This document shows, one piece after another, positions 15,791-22,971 of a stretch of DNA of 29,010 nt; within the stretch, counting starts at the first letter, position 1, and the number at the start of each line of letters is the position of its first letter. The notes beneath the pieces were generated by a model that was given only the letters and a program-made list of their open reading frames with translations, had not been told where the DNA came from and searched no databases. Origin of the DNA: a virus; the IMG/VR virus record IMGVR_UViG_3300035661_000269, positions 1-29,010 of that record. One strand, 5' to 3'. The translations under genes were made by a program, and so were the position numbers.

Positions 15791-18442
15791 TTAATCTAAA
15801 ACTTCCCTACTACCCAAGTCTCTCAGTGTTTTTTCAACGTTTGATTTCACTTTAGATTCATTTAATCTTATTGCTGCTCTTGCTACTTCTATCTGTTTTT
15901 TACTAGCTTTTAATTTAGGGGTTAACTGTGCTAACTCCGCATCTATTTTTTTCGATAAAATACTTTCAATAGACTTTGCCTCAAACTGTAAATCTTTAAA
16001 TACATCATCTGCTGTATCCAAACCTTTCATTTTTGCCTTTTTCTTTTCTGGGTCTGGTTCTTCATAAAAACCATTTTCTTTTAATTGGTTTAGTTTCCAA
16101 ATTAATTTTTTCTCAATCATCTGATTTCTAAATGTCTGAGCAATTTCCTCATCAGAGAATTTTAAAATATTTCTTAAAACCTCTGTATAAGACATAATAG
16201 AAATACCACCACTATCGTCTAATGCTTTCTGGGCAGCATCCATTCTCAATCCTAACAACTCAAGTTTTGTCTTCTCTTTTAACGTAGAAGAATTATTCAT
16301 TTGAATTTCAAAGGATTGCATATCATCTTTACTGTATCCGTTTAAATGCAAATGCACTAATGCAATATGTAACAATCCTTCTATAAAATATGTTTGATAT
16401 TGAGATACCGCGTTATTAAACCTTAAATCTTCTTGCGATAATGCTGATTTATTACTGTTGTGTACAAAAATTGTAGAGTCTAATGCAAAGTTGTGATGCT
16501 CTTCAATCTCTAAGTCATAAACAAACTCAGGATGTTCTAATTCAAAAGTTTCATTTAATAAAACTGTAATTTCTGTATCGAATATATTTTTAATAGAATC
16601 TCCTACTACTAACTCATCTGCTCTTTTATATGTCATAGTAGAGGCCATTAAAAATGGGTGATTATCTGTACACTCAACAGATTTGCCATTTGATAAAGTT
16701 ACTCTATGCAACCAATCAACCTTTTTTGTTTGCTTACACCAAAGTATTTTACCATCTGTAACATAACCATATTCGTTACAAGATAAAGCATACATTTTTG
16801 CTGTCTCATTTTTTTCAAACGCAGCAGCAATATCTTTAATTGCTATTGTACCTTCGTTTGTTCTTACTAAAGTATCTTGTCTAAGACACAAATCTTCTTC
16901 AAAAGTCAAATAAGACTTAGGAATTAACAATCCTGCGAACAAATCATCTTTAATAATCTTGTAATCTTCAACCTGGTCAAGGTTACTAGCACCTTCTAAC
17001 ACAGATATATCTGATACATCACCCTCATAGGTAGGCAAATAATAATTCTCTTCAATTGAGATAGGATTATATTTAAAGTCAATCTCTCCTGTAGTAGGGT
17101 TAGTTAAAGGTTTCTTATGTAAATTCTTTTGAATCTCATTTGAATATCTTACCGCAGCATCTGGGTCCATACCAGTTGTATCAATCTTGTGTAACAACCT
17201 TTGTGGTGCTCTTACTATACGATAGATAACCAATGCTTCACGCATCAATACAATACGTCTCCATGTATCAACAATACTTCTTAAAATTGATTGTCCATAA
17301 GGTTCAGATTCAATATCTTCTACGTTTCTCCAATGCACTAACTCCCATGGTTCAAACTGAATGCCAGAACCGTAACCATGCCAGTGATATTTGAAATCAT
17401 CCAAGTTTTCTGAGTTATCCAACAATTGAATACGGATAGCTTCCGGAGGTAAATAAATTAAATCGGTTACACCCACACCCTTTCTTGCCTGTAAAAAAGA
17501 ATATGTGTTACCATACTTCAACATAGACCTTACCAAATGATAAGATTTACTGTTTAATTTTAAATTTCTATCAAAACACTCTTCTAAACATTGTTTTAGT
17601 CCTAAATCATCTGAAATGATTTTGATAATCTTACCATCTTCATCTTTATTACAGTTATGAACTACAACGTGGAATAAATCTGTTAATTTTATTGTAAAAT
17701 TATGATTAGGGAAAATATTTATTAAATCATAAACGTCCTGTTCTTCCTCACACTTTGTAATACTTAATATAGCAGTAGAATTAATTCTATCTTTTTTGCA
17801 ATTACAGCTTGGGTCAATCTCTTGGTAATAACTCATAATTAAATCACCAACCTTTAAATCGCCTAATTCTCTATATTGTTTATCTGCACATAAAATTTTA
17901 TGGTTTATTGTACATTTAAATTTAGCTACTTCTTTTTTATCAAACTCTTCCATATCCTTAGGGATATTTCTTGCTACAACTACTTCATATACCTCTTTTT
18001 TGCCATTATGTTTAATACCATGGCAAGTATTATAGGCAATTCTACCGGCTTCAATATCAAAAGCCTTAACTGAGAAATATAATTTCTTAACTGGGTCCTT
18101 TAAAACATCATCAATAGTTATATCTCCTCCTCCTACGTTTATAACGGTATCTCCTGTCACGCATATTTCCTGGCTATATAATCTTAAAGCCGCGTTAATA
18201 ATCGGGAAGGTCGAGTCCATACGGCGATATTCGTCATATAATTCAAGGTGTCTTAAATTCCAGTTCTTTGATTGCAGATATTGCCTGAAAACCTGAATCT
18301 GTTGTTTCTGGCGGCGGTCGTCTTGTGTTTGCGGAGAATTAAACACATTTATTTTGTCCGTACTAAAATTAATCAGGTCCTGATTCTGTACCCTTTTAAA
18401 AAAAGAGTTCACCTGGTTAAAAAATCCATCATTTTTTGCCAT
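15791..18442 (-). CDS. Portal protein (T4 gp20 type) interrupted by two inteins
   Basis: The 883-residue precursor is a myovirus portal protein, the dodecameric ring through which DNA enters the head. Extein parts are residues 1-93, 264-518 and 663-883, giving a 569-residue spliced protein, near the size of T4 gp20 (524). Family signatures include YRRMDSTFPIINAALRLYSQEI, the MLKYGNTY core, LPPEAIRIQ, WELVHWRN, PYGQSILRS, WRRIVLMREALVIYRI, RAPQR, and the SNKSALSQEDLRF junction. The C-terminal 120 residues are charged and helical. Two inteins, annotated separately, sit exactly at conserved extein positions. The gene has its own leader with a hairpin, a TATATTTAAA element and a TATAATA, and no Shine-Dalgarno sequence. 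Without splicing the reading frame would still be continuous, so this is not a frameshift. Confidence 0.95.
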   Translation of the reverse strand: MAKNDGFFNQVNSFFKRVQNQDLINFSTDKINVFNSPQTQDDRRQKQQIQVFRQYLQSKNWNLRHLELYDEYRRMDSTFPIINAALRLYSQEICVTGDTVINVGGGDITIDDVLKDPVKKLYFSVKAFDIEAGRIAYNTCHGIKHNGKKEVYEVVVARNIPKDMEEFDKKEVAKFKCTINHKILCADKQYRELGDLKVGDLIMSYYQEIDPSCNCKKDRINSTAILSITKCEEEQDVYDLINIFPNHNFTIKLTDLFHVVVHNCNKDEDGKIIKIISDDLGLKQCLEECFDRNLKLNSKSYHLVRSMLKYGNTYSFLQARKGVGVTDLIYLPPEAIRIQLLDNSENLDDFKYHWHGYGSGIQFEPWELVHWRNVEDIESEPYGQSILRSIVDTWRRIVLMREALVIYRIVRAPQRLLHKIDTTGMDPDAAVRYSNEIQKNLHKKPLTNPTTGEIDFKYNPISIEENYYLPTYEGDVSDISVLEGASNLDQVEDYKIIKDDLFAGLLIPKSYLTFEEDLCLRQDTLVRTNEGTIAIKDIAAAFEKNETAKMYALSCNEYGYVTDGKILWCKQTKKVDWLHRVTLSNGKSVECTDNHPFLMASTMTYKRADELVVGDSIKNIFDTEITVLLNETFELEHPEFVYDLEIEEHHNFALDSTIFVHNSNKSALSQEDLRFNNAVSQYQTYFIEGLLHIALVHLHLNGYSKDDMQSFEIQMNNSSTLKEKTKLELLGLRMDAAQKALDDSGGISIMSYTEVLRNILKFSDEEIAQTFRNQMIEKKLIWKLNQLKENGFYEEPDPEKKKAKMKGLDTADDVFKDLQFEAKSIESILSKKIDAELAQLTPKLKASKKQIEVARAAIRLNESKVKSNVEKTLRDLGSREVLD
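16457..16888 (-). other. Mini-intein 2 in the portal protein (residues 519-662)
   Basis: A 144-residue HINT splicing domain. Block A starts at Cys519 (CLRQDTLVRTNEGTI). Block B is ECTDNHPFLMA (His595 the expected catalytic His) followed by LVVGDSI. Blocks F and G are FVYDLEIEEHHNFALDS and IFVHN, ending in His661-Asn662, with Ser663 as the +1 residue. Splicing joins FEEDL to SNKSALSQED, a conserved stretch of T4-type portals. It is too short to hold an endonuclease. It uses a Ser at +1 where intein 1 uses Cys, so the two were probably acquired separately. Confidence 0.93.
17654..18163 (-). other. Mini-intein 1 in the portal protein (residues 94-263)
   Basis: A 170-residue HINT splicing domain. 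Block A begins at Cys94 (CVTGDTVINV). Block B has TINHKIL (His181 is the expected catalytic His) followed by LKVGDLI. Block F/G has VYDLI, HNF and FHVVVHN, ending in His262-Asn263, with Cys264 as the first extein residue. Splicing would join SQEI to CNKDEDGK, restoring the portal sequence. There is no homing endonuclease domain between blocks B and F, although a Cys-rich PSCNCKK loop at 211-217 is odd for the family. Positions were checked codon by codon: TGC at 18161-18163 and AAC at 17654-17656. Confidence 0.92.
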
Positions 18443-18460
18443 TTCGTAGTATCGTATTAT

Positions 18461-18499
18461 AAAAAGAAAAGTATTCTATTTTTTAAATATAGAATACTT
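18461..18499 (-). terminator. Hairpin terminator-like element between the membrane protein gene and the portal gene
   Basis: A perfect 11-base stem, AAGTATTCTAT paired with ATAGAATACTT, encloses a 9-base loop. On the minus strand it is followed by TTCTTTTT. It would end transcripts of the 143-residue gene. Its loop contains the ATATTTAAA element, so the same DNA may serve as terminator and promoter. Confidence 0.6.
18482..18491 (-). promoter_or_regulatory. Promoter-like motif TATATTTAAA upstream of the portal gene
   Basis: Lies 40 bases before the portal ATG at 18442, inside the loop of the inverted repeat at 18469-18499. A TATAATACG follows nearer the start, an alternative -10 element. Confidence 0.4.
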
Positions 18500-18525
18500 C
18501 CCGTGCAAATCAAAATTGAGGCAGT

Positions 18526-18957
18526 TTATAACTTTTTCTCTTCTTTAATTTCTTCCTTAACCTCTGGTTCCACTTTAATTTCTTCCTTTTTCTTTTCATC
18601 GCAATCTACACATGGGTCTTTAACCTCTGGTGTTGTAGTTCCAGTTGTTGTGGTTGTAGTTGTAGCGGGTGCTTGAGTGGTTGTGGTTGCGTTATCCGCA
18701 GGAACACTGTTTAAAAGCATTGTATCTTTATCTTTTGATGACTTAGAAGACCCAAAGTAGAAATTAACTATAGTACTCAATAAAGTACCAGCTAAAAACC
18801 CTAAAATAGTATCAGCATATCTTTGATTTTCTTTAGGAATAGACATAAATGTGATTGCAGTAATATAACCAAACACAAATAGTGCAGATAATATTGCAAA
18901 TAAGTTCATAAACATATTTGTATTGTATTGAGATTTCTTTTGGTCTTTATTTGTCAT
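18526..18957 (-). CDS. Two-span membrane protein, candidate holin
   Basis: The 143-residue protein has a short polar N-terminus, a first membrane span at about residues 16-38 (MNLFAILSALFVFGYITAIT), a short loop (PKENQRYADT), and a second span at about 50-68 (ILGFLAGTLLSTIVNFYFGSS). The second span ends in GSSKSSKDKD, the pattern of a widespread group of small phage proteins often annotated as holins. The rest is low-complexity: a Thr-rich run at about 89-110 and a Glu/Lys-rich tail, with a C-VDC pair. It lies 9 bases after the 559-residue gene and upstream of the portal hairpin. Lysis timing by pore formation is plausible; the long Thr/Glu/Lys tail is unusual for a holin, and it could be a virion membrane-contact protein instead. 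Confidence 0.68.
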   Translation of the reverse strand: MTNKDQKKSQYNTNMFMNLFAILSALFVFGYITAITFMSIPKENQRYADTILGFLAGTLLSTIVNFYFGSSKSSKDKDTMLLNSVPADNATTTTQAPATTTTTTTGTTTPEVKDPCVDCDEKKKEEIKVEPEVKEEIKEEKKL

Positions 18958-18966
18958 TAGTTTATT

Positions 18967-20646
18967 TTATAGTTGATTTACTTTTTTCCCAGTTAATCTA
19001 GTAATATATCTTACATAGTCATATCCTCCTGTATCCACCAAATAATCATATGCATCAAACCCTACTAAAAAACATGATTGCCCATTAAGTTCAGGTATCA
19101 TATTAATAGCATGGTCTATTGCTTCAATACTTTTTTCGTCTATTTTGATTAGATTTTTTAAAAAATAAAACGCTTCATCACTTAACATATCAATATTTGT
19201 TTCATATTGTCTAGGGATATTAGTTAATAAACCAGATGGTTTTCTATACCACATTGCATTCTTTGTTTCTTTCGAAAACGCAAACTTACAATACTCAGCA
19301 TCATATACTTTTTCAGGCGCAGGTTTTTTTATACCACCCAACATTCCATTACTAGAAATTCCACCACCAAAAGTTTCTTCTTTTAAAATAACTTTCTTAC
19401 CAGTATATTTTTCTAATAATTTAGTTAATATATTTACCTCGTTCTTTTTTATCATTGGTTTATTTTTCTTTGATTCAATTAATACAAACATTTCATCAAA
19501 CACATCATAAATATCCTCAGAAGCAATATTGATTTGAGGCAAAGCATAATACTCATTACCATTAGCACCTACTTCTTTACCAATTAATCCTTTACTTTCC
19601 ATGAACTCTAATGCCTTTGATATCACTTGCATCTCAGTTTTGTTTAATTTTTTGTCTGTTGTAGGAATGTAATAAACATCGTCTAATAATTTACTATGGA
19701 TGTATTTAGATGCTGCCAAAGCATTTGAACTTTGCCATTTTGCTCTATTGCTTTCTTTTAATGATTTTGATTCTCCCATTTGTTTACTTTTTGGATTTTC
19801 ACTTGCTATTTCTTCATCTGTCTTTGGATTCTCCATCTTTAAATTGCTATCAAATTTATTTACTCTGTATCTAGTATCTTTACCATTTACAGTTGGTTCT
19901 GTTTGACCGTCTTTTACAAACTTTTGTTTTTCTGTACCAGTATATTTAGAAAAGAATTCCGCACCTTCTGGAGTCATACCTGTGATTTGTATTTTTGCAT
20001 TAGGTCTACTCTGTCTTAATATATCAACCATCTTTGTTGCGATGGTTGCTCTCTTATATCCTGGTCTTACAGAAATTTTATCTATAAAAATTAAATCATC
20101 TGTAACCTCACCATCAGCCATAGCTAATATATGTTCTGTTCCTTTATAGTTTTTATTTTTCTTCCAAACATCTTTGATAGGTGCTGATTGAAAATCATAT
20201 CTTCTTTTAAAAGGAAACATTAATAAATCTATCTCACCATTCTGTGATGCTAACTTCTTTGCATTCTCAGCTGTGTCCATAAAATATATCCACATACTAC
20301 CTGCTGCATACATAAAGTTACTTTCCTTTGTTATAAATAGAACTATATTTTCTTCTACCTCATCAAGAGTTAAATTTTTTAACTCTTTCTCTCCACCAAA
20401 TACTTTCTTTCCCACTTTCTCAATATCAGGCATCTCATTTAAAGATTCTGCTTCTGGTAACACCTCACTGTTATTATTATTCATCCAGTTATTGATATAA
20501 TCCATATCATCTTCGTTCAAGAAATTACCTGAATCATCATCAGTTATATTGTCATATTCTTCAGTAGTCAATCCATATCCGCACTTAGCGCATCTTTCAT
20601 TCCTAATTGTTTTACCACAATCTGGGCAAAGTGTATAATTAGCCAT
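18967..20646 (-). CDS. Zinc-ribbon and GNAT-like protein carrying the LLEKYTGKKV tag
   Basis: Regions of this 559-residue protein in order: a zinc ribbon at the N-terminus (Cys7, Cys10, Cys19, Cys22); an acidic Asn-rich linker (30-75); a GNAT acetyltransferase-like domain at about 95-265, with FIDKISVRPGYKRATIATKM near 187-206 in the acetyl-CoA-loop position; a linker with SLKESN at 295-300; a helical domain; the shared tag LTKLLEKYTGKKVILKE at 407-423; and a C-terminal domain ending in ITRLTGKKVNQL, a half-copy of the tag. The GNAT loop lacks the usual G-x-G, so activity is uncertain. It joins the 479-residue gene by TAATG. Its place next to the portal and the tag suggest packaging into the head. 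Several (L/I)xE sites (SLNE 68-71, SLKE 295-298, LKE 421-423) could be protease targets. Confidence 0.78.
   Translation of the reverse strand: MANYTLCPDCGKTIRNERCAKCGYGLTTEEYDNITDDDSGNFLNEDDMDYINNWMNNNNSEVLPEAESLNEMPDIEKVGKKVFGGEKELKNLTLDEVEENIVLFITKESNFMYAAGSMWIYFMDTAENAKKLASQNGEIDLLMFPFKRRYDFQSAPIKDVWKKNKNYKGTEHILAMADGEVTDDLIFIDKISVRPGYKRATIATKMVDILRQSRPNAKIQITGMTPEGAEFFSKYTGTEKQKFVKDGQTEPTVNGKDTRYRVNKFDSNLKMENPKTDEEIASENPKSKQMGESKSLKESNRAKWQSSNALAASKYIHSKLLDDVYYIPTTDKKLNKTEMQVISKALEFMESKGLIGKEVGANGNEYYALPQINIASEDIYDVFDEMFVLIESKKNKPMIKKNEVNILTKLLEKYTGKKVILKEETFGGGISSNGMLGGIKKPAPEKVYDAEYCKFAFSKETKNAMWYRKPSGLLTNIPRQYETNIDMLSDEAFYFLKNLIKIDEKSIEAIDHAINMIPELNGQSCFLVGFDAYDYLVDTGGYDYVRYITRLTGKKVNQL
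19378..19434 (-). repeat. Shared peptide tag, copy in the 559-residue protein
   Basis: Encodes residues 405-423, core LLEKYTGKKV followed by ILKE. One of four related copies in different proteins (see the finding on the shared tag). Confidence 0.75.
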
Positions 20647-22085
20647 TAAAAAGAACTATAAATTAATTTATATGCTTCAATGCCATAAGTTGATTTTACT
20701 TGCTGCAACATTTCTTTTATAATTGCATTTCTTTCACTTATCATTTCTAGACTCAATACTTGTCCTCCACCGCTTGCTCGTAATATTGCTTTTATTTGTT
20801 TCATAGATTCTTCATCCCTTAAAAAACTCGCCAATTTAAGAGCCGATGCTGAGTTATTATTAATTGCTGTGTTATCTGCAATCTGAGATGCTAATATTTT
20901 TACATCTTCTGGAATAGAAGATTTGCTACTACCACCTATTGACCTATCAGAATATTGTTTTGAAGATGGGTCATCACCATATCTATCATCACTATCGTCA
21001 TCATATCTATTTTCCTTTAGTTTAACAGATTCATTTCTTTGAGTTTTGCCTTTTAAATAAGCATCTGCATTTCTTTGAGTTATTGCTGCATCATTACAAA
21101 TTTCTAAAGTATATCCATCATTACTTTTATAAATCCATTTTGTATTTGGGTCAAATTCAGGACCAGTACTATTCTCAAAATTAAAAATCTTACTTCCACC
21201 TTTTGGGCTTCTCAAATTATATGAGGTTGCAAAAGGAATATATTTTTCGCTTCCAGAAAATGTCTGAGTACTTTTATCATATGTTAATTTTGCTTTAACA
21301 AAATCTAGATTGTTTGCCTCTTTTAATGATTTTTTATTTCTGATTACTGATTCATTTCTTTTATTAGTTGGGCCTAACCATCTTTGAAGTTTTTCTATAG
21401 TATCTCCTAAACTTGATTGGTCTAAATCTAATTCATCAGAAACAAAACCCCAACGGTCATAAGAAATATGTGCTGTTTCATTTCCGCCTTTAACAACTAT
21501 CATCTTTTCATTACCATCCCATTTTTCTTTTGCATACTCTCCATTATCCATCTGGCATTGAACACCTAATTTTTGTAATCGCTTAAGTAGGAAAGCATTA
21601 TTTTTAATAATCTCATCTGATGTTGGACCTGCACCACCTTTGTAAGGTCTATATCCTTCTCTTAATACAACTTTTTTGCCAGTATATTTTTCTAGCAAAC
21701 GGCTGAGCATATCAATCTGCTTTGATTCAACTATAGTATACTCTCCACGTAAGGTTCTTTCGGCCTCTCTTTTACAATCACCCAAACTCATTTTCATTCC
21801 TGAACCTGCGTTCTTCTTATTATATTCATAGGCTTCTTTACCTTCCTCTGCTACTTTTTTAGCAAAGTCTTTTTTACTTATTTTAGGCTTCTCAGCTTCT
21901 TTAATAGATTTTTTCATTAGTTTTTCAATTCTTATTTTTAAAATACCTTTTCCGTTTATAGTGGGTAAACCATGTTCATCTTCTCCTATCTCTTTCACAA
22001 CTTCTTTATGGTTTTTCCATTTTCCCGTAAGTATAACGTCCCCAATATTCACGGGAATATTAATTCCATCTTTATTTTTAGACAT
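20646..22085 (-). CDS. Probable internal-head/accessory protein with a GDxILTGK N-terminus and the shared tag
   Basis: A 479-residue protein with no enzyme signature. The N-terminus (PVNIGDVILTGKWKNHKEVV, then HGLPTINGK and ILKIRIEKLM) matches a small beta domain common in T4-like phage proteins near the capsid genes, usually as GDTILTGRFKNK. Residues 123-143 hold the shared tag, core LLEKYTGKKV then VLRE. NESV-x(n)-LKE occurs twice, at 244-256 and 351-358, the first followed by AN and a small domain. The C-terminus is Ser/Asp-rich then helical. The start overlaps the end of the GIY-YIG nuclease gene by eight bases; the end is a TAATG junction with the 559-residue gene. It is best viewed as a processed internal protein, by inference. 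Confidence 0.75.
   Translation of the reverse strand: MSKNKDGINIPVNIGDVILTGKWKNHKEVVKEIGEDEHGLPTINGKGILKIRIEKLMKKSIKEAEKPKISKKDFAKKVAEEGKEAYEYNKKNAGSGMKMSLGDCKREAERTLRGEYTIVESKQIDMLSRLLEKYTGKKVVLREGYRPYKGGAGPTSDEIIKNNAFLLKRLQKLGVQCQMDNGEYAKEKWDGNEKMIVVKGGNETAHISYDRWGFVSDELDLDQSSLGDTIEKLQRWLGPTNKRNESVIRNKKSLKEANNLDFVKAKLTYDKSTQTFSGSEKYIPFATSYNLRSPKGGSKIFNFENSTGPEFDPNTKWIYKSNDGYTLEICNDAAITQRNADAYLKGKTQRNESVKLKENRYDDDSDDRYGDDPSSKQYSDRSIGGSSKSSIPEDVKILASQIADNTAINNNSASALKLASFLRDEESMKQIKAILRASGGGQVLSLEMISERNAIIKEMLQQVKSTYGIEAYKLIYSSF
21657..21719 (-). repeat. Shared peptide tag, copy in the 479-residue protein
   Basis: Encodes residues 123-143, core LLEKYTGKKV followed by VLRE then GYRP. Confidence 0.75.
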
Positions 22086-22971
22086 TATTAGTTTTTTTAC
22101 AAGAACATTTTTTAGAACAATATCTTTTTATATACTTAGTTGTATTTTTACTACTTCGTAAAAATATCAATGTAAATACATTATCGCAATTTAGACATTT
22201 TTGTAAAATCTCTATCCTTTCTTTAGTTAACGTTTTACTAGTTTTTTCTCTTTGCTCTGTTGAAATTATTTTACCTTTATGAATATTCCTCATTTTTAAA
22301 ATACTGCTTTCTGAATGCTTTCTTCCTGTCTGAGACATACTCATTTTCTCTTTTGTTTCTTTTGAATGTAAAACTAACTTTTTTCTAGAACCATTTTTAT
22401 ATTCTAACTTTAATCTATCAGAAATTTTCTTACGAGTCGAATCTGTACATATTTGATACTTACTTTTCTCTTTTATTTTTTGCTTAGTAACGTTGCTTAA
22501 AGATTTACCTACTCTAGCGTCACTCATTTTAAATAAGGTCTCTTCTGAATATACATCTTTTCTACCTTTATTCCATGGTACTCGACTTACTTTATCATAA
22601 GATTCTTTTATTCTATTGCAACTTATATCAGATAATTTAAAATCTCTAATTCCGCCCGTTTTTAAATTGTAAGTGTCCTTTCTATTTACCCATTCTTCGT
22701 CAACGTAGAATTTTTCTTTTTCAATCATATCTTCTTTCGTAATACAATACTCAAGTATTTCTTTTTTAAAGTTGTGTTTACCATATTTTTTTATTGCTTT
22801 TATCATAGAATTTCCAGAACCCAAATACCCATCACCAATGTCTTTTGTTTGATGGAAACCTCTGTATTTCTTTCCATTAATTAAATTCGTGGTTTCATAT
22901 ATTAAAAACAATTCCTGTAATTTCTTACCAGTTAAAATTGTATCTCCTTTATTGATGTCTAGTTTTATCAT
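22078..22971 (-). CDS. GIY-YIG-type homing endonuclease with NUMOD3 repeats and C-terminal zinc finger
   Basis: The 297-residue protein has a variant GIY-YIG domain: LIYETTN at 23-29, KKYRGFHQT at 34-42, and DGYLGSGNSMIKAIKKYG at 47-64, the form found in phage Seg-like nucleases. MIEKEKFY at 82-89 supplies the likely catalytic Glu. NUMOD3-like DNA-binding repeats follow (DARVGKSLSN, RKHSESSILKMR). A C-terminal Cys cluster (CLNC, YCSKKC) is a probable zinc finger. The start overlaps the 221-residue gene's TGA as ATGA; the end overlaps the 479-residue gene by eight bases; there is no separate promoter. Residues 1-16 (MIKLDINKGDTILTGK) resemble the beginning of the downstream protein (VNIGDVILTGK). 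Confidence 0.88.
   Translation of the reverse strand: MIKLDINKGDTILTGKKLQELFLIYETTNLINGKKYRGFHQTKDIGDGYLGSGNSMIKAIKKYGKHNFKKEILEYCITKEDMIEKEKFYVDEEWVNRKDTYNLKTGGIRDFKLSDISCNRIKESYDKVSRVPWNKGRKDVYSEETLFKMSDARVGKSLSNVTKQKIKEKSKYQICTDSTRKKISDRLKLEYKNGSRKKLVLHSKETKEKMSMSQTGRKHSESSILKMRNIHKGKIISTEQREKTSKTLTKERIEILQKCLNCDNVFTLIFLRSSKNTTKYIKRYCSKKCSCKKTNNV

Noticed and set aside
15791-18442. Portal gene as a fusion or frameshifted gene because of its length
   Set aside because: The excess is explained exactly by two HINT domains with Cys starts and His-Asn ends, and the exteins join into a normal portal sequence.
18272-18676. 134-codon plus-strand open frame across the portal start and holin end
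   Set aside because: Antisense to the portal N-terminus and to the Thr-rich part of the membrane protein; its VVVVVVV end is only the complement of the Thr repeat.
18590-18690. Tandem repeat or CRISPR-like pattern in the Thr-rich codons
   Set aside because: It is low-complexity coding DNA (Thr codons) with no spacer-repeat structure.
21040-21360. Two NESV-containing stretches in the 479-residue protein as a DNA repeat
   Set aside because: The similarity covers only a few codons, too short to call a nucleotide repeat; kept only as a note in the gene entry.
22078-22971. Group I intron or intein as the carrier of the second GIY-YIG gene
   Set aside because: It has its own start (ATGA) and stop overlapping complete neighbours, and no HINT residues at its ends.
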